From NCBI GenBank assembly GCA_944387525.1, contig CALXFF010000015.1, positions 1-41,027 of the forward strand: a stretch of 41,027 nt of DNA, written 5' to 3'. Within the stretch, counting starts at the first letter, position 1. Each line of letters begins with the position of its first letter. Below are positions 36,508-41,027 of the stretch, piece by piece. The position numbers were made by a program, and so were the translations under genes. This stretch comes from an uncultured Clostridia bacterium (GTDB lineage Bacteria > Bacillota > Clostridia > TANB77 > CAG-508). The notes below the pieces were generated by a model. That model had not been told where the DNA came from, did not search any database, and saw nothing but the letters and a program-made list of their open reading frames with translations.

Positions 36508-36537
36508 AAGCGAATGAAAAAAATTTCTCATTCGCTT
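36508..36537. terminator. Hairpin between convergent genes
   Basis: A perfect 10-bp stem AAGCGAATGA / TCATTCGCTT (36508-36517 with 36528-36537). It sits between the metallophosphoesterase stop (36369) and the TnpV stop (36551). T-runs are short on both strands, so efficiency is uncertain. Confidence 0.5.
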
Positions 36538-36550
36538 ATATCATCAATTT

Positions 36551-36940
36551 CTATACATAAATCAATTCGTTAAAAACGATTTCTTCTGCTTGAGACTTAA
36601 TAGAATTCATTGTTCCTACCCAATAAAGCACATCTGTATTTTTCATATCTTCTGTTAAATCGCTTTTTTCTTTTAGTTGGTTAATTATTTGCTCTACTCT
36701 TGTTTGAGCCGTTTCTTGTATTTCTTTTAAATGAGTATTCAAAGTTCCATTTATAAGCATTATAGTATAATCAGCTTTTCTATACTCTTTTAGATATTTT
36801 AATCTCATTCTTCCATATTTATTTAAAACAATTTTTTCTTGTTTTGGTGCTACTATATTGGGAATATAGTAATCTCCCTTTAAATGATATTCAATACCTG
36901 TTCTTTTATCAATTTTTATTTTTGGTAATTCATTATTCAT
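36551..36940 (-). CDS. tnpV: TnpV family transposon-encoded protein
   Basis: A 129-residue protein matching TnpV of Tn4451-type mobilisable elements from clostridia: GDYYIPNI near the start, YGRMRLKYLKEYRKADYT in the middle, and YWVGTMNSIKSQAEEIV near the end, aligned with the family RYLKEYRKVTYT and EWVGRMNNI segments. Its function in the element is unresolved. AGGAGG lies 9 nt upstream. It follows the relaxase gene by 12 nt and is probably co-transcribed. No TnpX-type serine recombinase is present in the window. Confidence 0.85.
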   Translation of the reverse strand: MNNELPKIKIDKRTGIEYHLKGDYYIPNIVAPKQEKIVLNKYGRMRLKYLKEYRKADYTIMLINGTLNTHLKEIQETAQTRVEQIINQLKEKSDLTEDMKNTDVLYWVGTMNSIKSQAEEIVFNELIYV

Positions 36941-36952
36941 AACATTTTCCTC

Positions 36953-38344
36953 CTAAAATCTTATATCATTATTTTTCTTTTTACTTTTATCTTTCTTATT
37001 TTCATCTGGTATTGTTACTTTTCGATAAATGTTATTTGCAATTTCATTATCGTTGTCGTCAAATATACCATTTCTATATAAATCATCACTAACTATTTTG
37101 TAATTCTCATTTTTATCATAACAAATTCTTTTATGGAAGTGTTCCATAATACTATGCCAAAAATTTTTAAATTTCTTCAATTCTTGTTTTATTTTTTCCT
37201 TTTCAGTCTGTAATTTATTTATGATTTTATCTTTAGTCGATAATTCACTTTTTAGATTACTAATTTCATCATCTTTTAACTCTATTTGATATTTAAGTGA
37301 GCGATTTTCTTTCGCTATTTCAAAAGTACTATCTTCAAAATCTCTAATTGCCATATTTAAGTCATTTACACTTCTTACTGTTTGTGCAATATCTTTTACA
37401 TCTTCTGTATATTTTTTTAATTTCTGGACATCCTCATTTGAAATAATCATATTATTTTTGTTTAGCTTAGTAGGCTTTAAATTATCTAATATTTGATTTA
37501 CATCATTGCTTTTGTTATCAAGTGTTTTGGTTTGATTATTAGCTTCAGTTAGTTTTTGTTCCTTTTGTTTTAGTTGTCTTTTGATTTCTCTGTAATTTCC
37601 CATATCTTTAACATCAATATCTTGATTTCTGCCTTTTTTCTTTTGTTTTAATAATGAGTTTTCACGATAAATTTTATTATATGATTTTATACAACAATTT
37701 CTCATTTCGTCTTGTATTCGTTGCAAAGATTCTTTCGTGAATACTTTTGATTTTGCTGGTTGTTTTCTCATACCTCTTTTATAATCTTCTTTTATTGGAA
37801 TACCAACAATATGCATATGTGGAGATGTTTCATCAAAATGAACGACTGCATTTGCTACTTTAAATTCTGGTACAATTTTCATTAAATCTTGTACTTGTTC
37901 TTTATAAACTTGTACCATTCCTTTTTTATAATATTCATCTTTATCATTCCAAAAGTCCATATCTCCAAGTTCAATGATAATTTCACAAGCTAAGTCTTTT
38001 TGTTTATCTTGTGATATATGCTTAAAATAATTCTTTATTTTTCTATCTTCACGAGTTTGTTTTTGGTTATATTCAATTCTTGCTTGTTCAAACTCATAAT
38101 TATATAAATCTTGAACATCTTTAAATAAATTATCAGTTCCATAAATTACACAAATTTCATCTTTATAATTATCATAATCTCTTAAATTATGCTTATTTAC
38201 TTTTGATAGCTGTGTAGCATTTTGTATCCCATTATTTGAAAATGATGTTTCGCCAGATGGATTATTTTTTGCAATTTCTTTTGCTTTTATTGTTTTATTT
38301 TTATCACTACCTAAATGAATAGAATATGCTAATTCTTTGCTCAT
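36953..38344 (-). CDS. Mob/Pre-type relaxase (MobV-like plasmid recombination enzyme)
   Basis: Nicks DNA at oriT for conjugative mobilisation. 463 residues. KHNLRDY (about 49-55) is the HNxR motif with the candidate nucleophilic His, and HFDETSPHMHIVGIP (about 170-185) is the HxDExxPHxH metal-binding motif. The C-terminal half is coiled coil (about 255-420), usual for this family. The start at 38344 (MSKELAYS) is chosen because AAAGGAGG lies 8 nt upstream; the frame extends to 38410 without a ribosome site. Divergent from a second relaxase, with hairpins between them. Together with tnpV it resembles the tnpV-tnpZ part of Tn4451. Confidence 0.88.
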   Translation of the reverse strand: MSKELAYSIHLGSDKNKTIKAKEIAKNNPSGETSFSNNGIQNATQLSKVNKHNLRDYDNYKDEICVIYGTDNLFKDVQDLYNYEFEQARIEYNQKQTREDRKIKNYFKHISQDKQKDLACEIIIELGDMDFWNDKDEYYKKGMVQVYKEQVQDLMKIVPEFKVANAVVHFDETSPHMHIVGIPIKEDYKRGMRKQPAKSKVFTKESLQRIQDEMRNCCIKSYNKIYRENSLLKQKKKGRNQDIDVKDMGNYREIKRQLKQKEQKLTEANNQTKTLDNKSNDVNQILDNLKPTKLNKNNMIISNEDVQKLKKYTEDVKDIAQTVRSVNDLNMAIRDFEDSTFEIAKENRSLKYQIELKDDEISNLKSELSTKDKIINKLQTEKEKIKQELKKFKNFWHSIMEHFHKRICYDKNENYKIVSDDLYRNGIFDDNDNEIANNIYRKVTIPDENKKDKSKKKNNDIRF

Positions 38345-38379
38345 CTTTTTTCCTCCTTTAGCATTTACTTCGTAGGCAC

Positions 38380-38436
38380 AGGAATTTTGCTTTGTCAAAA
38401 TTCCTAACACAAATGTAATGCTTTACATTTGTGTTA
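38380..38436. other. Two adjacent hairpins, candidate oriT/RSA site
   Basis: A 10-bp stem AGGAATTTTG / CAAAATTCCT (38380-38389 with 38396-38405) is followed directly by a 14-bp stem TAACACAAATGTAA / TTACATTTGTGTTA (38405-38418 with 38423-38436). Both lie in the 167-bp gap between divergent relaxase genes, where Mob/Pre elements carry their nick region. The nick site itself is not identified. Confidence 0.6.
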
Positions 38437-38511
38437 CAAGACAATTGAAAAATCGCAATAAACAACTTTAGTATCTATGTCTTTTCAAAATCAGTGAGGA
38501 GGTTTTTATTT

Positions 38512-39450
38512 ATGAGTTATGCAATAATAAGAAATGAAAAATATAAAAGAGATAATTTAAAGGGAATATATCGTCATAATGAAAGAAAAAATAAAAATTA
38601 TTCTAACAAAAATATAGATATAACAAAATCATATCTAAATTATTCTATAAAATCTCCTCAATATAGTTATGAAAAAGAGTTTGATATAATTAAAGAAAAA
38701 TACAATCTTAAGGGACAAATAAAAACCGTTAGTAATATTGTTTGTGAATACATAATAACATCAGATAGGGAATTTTTTGAATCCATTGGAGAAAAAGAAA
38801 CTAAAAGATATTTTGAAACAGCCTATAAATTTGTATGCGAATATAAAAACTTAGGAGAACAATATATTTTATCTGCCAATGTTCATATGGATGAAAACAC
38901 ACCACATCTACATTTGGTTTTTATTCCTGTAATTCATACTACTGATAGAAAAGGAAATGCCATTGATAAAGTTGCTTGTAGTGAGTTTTGGAAAGAAAAA
39001 GATAGTTACATCCAATTACAAAATGCTTTTTATTCATATATTACTCAAAACGGTTTCAATTTAGAACGAGGAAAATCATCTTCAAAAGAACATTTATCGA
39101 TGAAAGATTATAAAGAAATTACTAATTATGAAAAAACTAAAAAGACATTAGAAGATATCAAAATCGAATTACCTAATGTCCCTGATATTAAACACTTCGG
39201 AAAACTAACAGTAAAAAGAGATGAAAAAATACAAAAAGAAATAATTGAGCCAAAAGACCAACTTATAAAACAACTATATAGTGATAATAAAAAATTACAT
39301 TGTGAACTAGAAAAACAAGTTAATCTCATTGATAAAGCTGAAAAATTTGAAAGTGAAAAACAAACAATTTTACAAGAACAATCTAAGTTAGAACAAAAGT
39401 ATATTAAATTAGAAAAAAATTATAATAAACAAACTCAACAACTTGATTAG
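38512..39450 (+). CDS. Second Mob/Pre-type relaxase, short form
   Basis: A 312-residue MobV-like relaxase. SYAIIRNEKYKRDNLKGIYR and RHNERKNKNYSNKNID carry the classical HNxR motif near the N-terminus, and HMDENTPHLHLVFIPV the metal-binding triad. The C-terminal coiled coil is short (about 235-312), so the protein may be truncated compared with the usual 400 or more. The start at 38512 follows GAGGAGG by 9 nt. An in-frame GTG at 38494 is part of the ribosome-site region and is rejected. Sequence differs clearly from the neighbouring relaxase, so the pair is not a recent duplication. Confidence 0.85.
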   Translation: MSYAIIRNEKYKRDNLKGIYRHNERKNKNYSNKNIDITKSYLNYSIKSPQYSYEKEFDIIKEKYNLKGQIKTVSNIVCEYIITSDREFFESIGEKETKRYFETAYKFVCEYKNLGEQYILSANVHMDENTPHLHLVFIPVIHTTDRKGNAIDKVACSEFWKEKDSYIQLQNAFYSYITQNGFNLERGKSSSKEHLSMKDYKEITNYEKTKKTLEDIKIELPNVPDIKHFGKLTVKRDEKIQKEIIEPKDQLIKQLYSDNKKLHCELEKQVNLIDKAEKFESEKQTILQEQSKLEQKYIKLEKNYNKQTQQLD

Positions 39451-39632
39451 GTTTGTAGGTTTGGCAAAAGTTCTTATAATTATTCATTTGTACTTACAAA
39501 TAAAATATTTTTCCTCTAAATAAATACTTGTTAAGACATCATTTAATAAAAAAATTCATTACCTTATTTAATGGTGTCAATGTGAAAAATTTTATTCTTT
39601 TGCATTTAAAATCTATATTTTATAAAATATAT

Positions 39633-40112
39633 TCATATAAATTCTCTTTTTATTATGTTAGTAATCTCTTTTATTTGTTTATAATTCTCTGATGTTCTCA
39701 AATTGATTTTTGCGTATTCAAATATTTTTCCTATATTATCTCTTATATTTCCAACAAGCTCTTCCATCCATTGATATCTTGGCATTATCCATATATGAAA
39801 ATGTGTATTTGTTTTTTCTTCAAATATAACATTAAATCTATCACATATATTGTTTAACCTTAATATTTTAATAGTTTTATTTACAATTCTAAAAATTTCT
39901 ATTCTTTCCTCTTCTGTTAACTCTGAAAAAGTTTCCATATGTCTTTTAGGTGAAACAATAAAAAAACCTTTTATTGGTAATTCCCAATCTTGTGATAATA
40001 TAAATCTGTCATTTTCATAAGCCAATCCACATGGTAAAACAAATTCCTTTTTGACATATGCACAAGATGGACAACCTTTAAAATTAACTATTTCATTTGC
40101 ATAATTTATCAT
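39633..40112 (-). CDS. HIT-superfamily-like protein
   Basis: A 159-residue protein. A CPSC pair sits near residue 14. FIVSPKRHMETFSELTEEE and NVIFEEKTNTHFHIWIMPR fit the HIT fold, where the last motif replaces HxHxH by HFHIW, so one His of the triad is Trp. Members hydrolyse dinucleoside polyphosphates or AMP conjugates; with the altered triad, activity is uncertain. AGGAG lies 7 nt before the ATG. 41 nt downstream of the nucleoside phosphorylase gene and probably in the same operon. The gap 39451-39632 holds nothing I can name. Confidence 0.75.
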   Translation of the reverse strand: MINYANEIVNFKGCPSCAYVKKEFVLPCGLAYENDRFILSQDWELPIKGFFIVSPKRHMETFSELTEEERIEIFRIVNKTIKILRLNNICDRFNVIFEEKTNTHFHIWIMPRYQWMEELVGNIRDNIGKIFEYAKINLRTSENYKQIKEITNIIKREFI

Positions 40113-40153
40113 TATTAATCTCCTAATTTTATTTTTAGTATAAACATATATTC

Positions 40154-40930
40154 TTATAAAGTGTTACTTTCAATTCGATATGCTAATTCTAATGCAAGTA
40201 TTGGTACTTTAGTTTTTTTATCAAAATTAGCTAATTGGGTTATACTTCTTTCTTCCCATTCTACAGAATCTAAATTATCTCCAGCATAATAAAAAGTAAA
40301 ATAATGTATTTTTTTATATTTACAAACGGCTGCAATCGATGCTCCCTCCATTTCTACGCAAACTACTCCTTTATTTTTATACATTTCTATTTTTTCTTTA
40401 GTCTCTCTATAAAAAGCATCAATTGTCCATGTTGCTCCATCAGTATAATTAAATTTGTATTCTTTTAAAATTTCTTTAAATAAGTTACTATATTCATTAT
40501 CTAATTCAATATATTCTGAATCTGGTAAATAATGATAACTTGTGCCTTCATCTCTATAAGCTTTATTGGGAATAATTATTGAACAATCTTCAATATTTTT
40601 ATTTAAAACTCCACAATTCCCAAAAATAATAAGTGTATCAATACCATTCACGCTTAATTCTTCAATATCTTGACTTATCCAAGGTCCACTAATTCCTGCC
40701 ATAAATATGGTTAATTGAATATTTTTATATTCTAATATATATATAGGTCGTTTTTCCATTAATTCTCCAACTTTTTTACAGTTAAATTTTTTTACAATAT
40801 CATTTAATAAATATTCTGAAAATACTCCAATCCCTATATGTGGCAACTTAATACTTGGGTCATGTATTCCCTTATTATTTTTTATACCTCTAGGCTTAAT
40901 AAATCCCTCTTCGCTACTATATATTATCAT
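40154..40930 (-). CDS. Nucleoside phosphorylase (PNP/UDP family)
   Basis: Phosphorolyses nucleosides to a base and a ribose-1-phosphate, or a related reaction. 258 residues. LIIFGNCGVLNKNIEDC is the phosphate/substrate loop region, and VVCVEMEGASIAAVC the family EMEG motif that contacts the ribose. The start at 40930 (MIIYSS) has GGAGGG 7 nt upstream; the frame reaches a TTG at 40945 only through that site. Overlaps the stop of the preceding gene by 14 nt, so it is translationally coupled to it. Confidence 0.85.
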   Translation of the reverse strand: MIIYSSEEGFIKPRGIKNNKGIHDPSIKLPHIGIGVFSEYLLNDIVKKFNCKKVGELMEKRPIYILEYKNIQLTIFMAGISGPWISQDIEELSVNGIDTLIIFGNCGVLNKNIEDCSIIIPNKAYRDEGTSYHYLPDSEYIELDNEYSNLFKEILKEYKFNYTDGATWTIDAFYRETKEKIEMYKNKGVVCVEMEGASIAAVCKYKKIHYFTFYYAGDNLDSVEWEERSITQLANFDKKTKVPILALELAYRIESNTL

Positions 40931-41027
40931 ATATTCTCCCTCCAAATAAATAAGGTTTTGTAAAAAGTTTTTCTGTTAAAACTTCTACATCCCTTGTTTT
41001 TTCTATATAAATTATTAAAACTTGATA
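40917..41027 (-). CDS. C-terminal end of an upstream gene (partial)
   Basis: An open frame enters from the window edge and ends at TAG 40917-40919. The visible 36 residues end in TKPYLFGGRIYDNI. Composition and the 14-nt overlap with the nucleoside phosphorylase, including its ribosome site, fit a real preceding gene in the same operon. The family is not recognisable from so little sequence. Confidence 0.6.
   Translation of the reverse strand, partial: YQVLIIYIEKTRDVEVLTEKLFTKPYLFGGRIYDNI

Noticed and set aside
38494-38511. GTG start for the second relaxase
   Set aside because: GTG is part of the GTGAGGAGG ribosome-site stretch; the ATG at 38512 gives the canonical MobV N-terminus.
40931-40945. 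TTG start for the nucleoside phosphorylase
   Set aside because: It lies across GGAGGG, which serves the ATG at 40930.

Overview
The window is very AT-rich and codes like a low-GC Firmicute, most likely an uncultured gut-type Clostridia. Supporting signs are strong GGAGG ribosome sites, sigma-A style promoters, an rplU-rpmA pair, Tn4451-type mobilisation genes (TnpV, Mob/Pre) and a prepilin-like protein with an N-terminal segment common in clostridial metagenomes. Species is not determinable from sequence alone.

Layout. (1) 1-3558, minus: a secreted N-acetylmuramoyl-L-alanine amidase carrying about 130-residue repeats (C-terminus runs off the window), then a pilin-like protein. (2) 3879-17934, minus: a surface-polysaccharide locus. 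In transcription order it encodes a HAD-type hydrolase, two paralogous GT-B-like proteins, a GT-C-like membrane protein (frameshifted), a UDP-galactopyranose-mutase-like flavoprotein, a GT4, a small coiled-coil protein, two GT2s, an O-antigen polymerase/ligase-like membrane protein, a GT4 (frameshifted) and a GT2. A 123-bp palindromic MITE-like element (7388-7510) sits inside it. (3) 18140-21543, minus: a membrane-anchored protein and a secreted M14 carboxypeptidase with four copies of the same repeat domain as the amidase, so two wall hydrolases with a shared module bracket the glycan locus. (4) 21604-24064, minus: guaB, rpmA, rplU, with a divergent secreted alpha/beta hydrolase at 24297. (5) 25594-28743: a GGDEF(degenerate)-EAL protein, a truncated cutA remnant and a frameshifted CYTH protein.

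(6) 28832-31978, minus: a tight four-gene operon encoding a thymidylate-kinase-like P-loop kinase, a CX3CX2C radical-SAM-like protein, a NADAR (YbiA-like) protein and a GreA-like factor. It has its own promoter, a palindrome over the leader, TAATG start/stop overlaps and a 19-bp terminator. This is the best candidate here for an undescribed pathway, possibly nucleotide modification, salvage or defence. (7) 32120-39450: a Fic protein, a 987-residue metallophosphoesterase with large unassigned flanks, and a mobilisation module (TnpV, two divergent Mob/Pre relaxases around a double-hairpin oriT candidate). (8) 39633-41027, minus: a HIT-like protein, a nucleoside phosphorylase and the end of one more gene.

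A cross-cutting observation: three genes (GT4 at 5881, GT-C at 13287, CYTH at 28488) are each broken by one extra C placed directly before GGT on the coding strand. Removing that base restores a family-consistent protein every time. The common context suggests either a systematic sequencing error or a shared mutational process.
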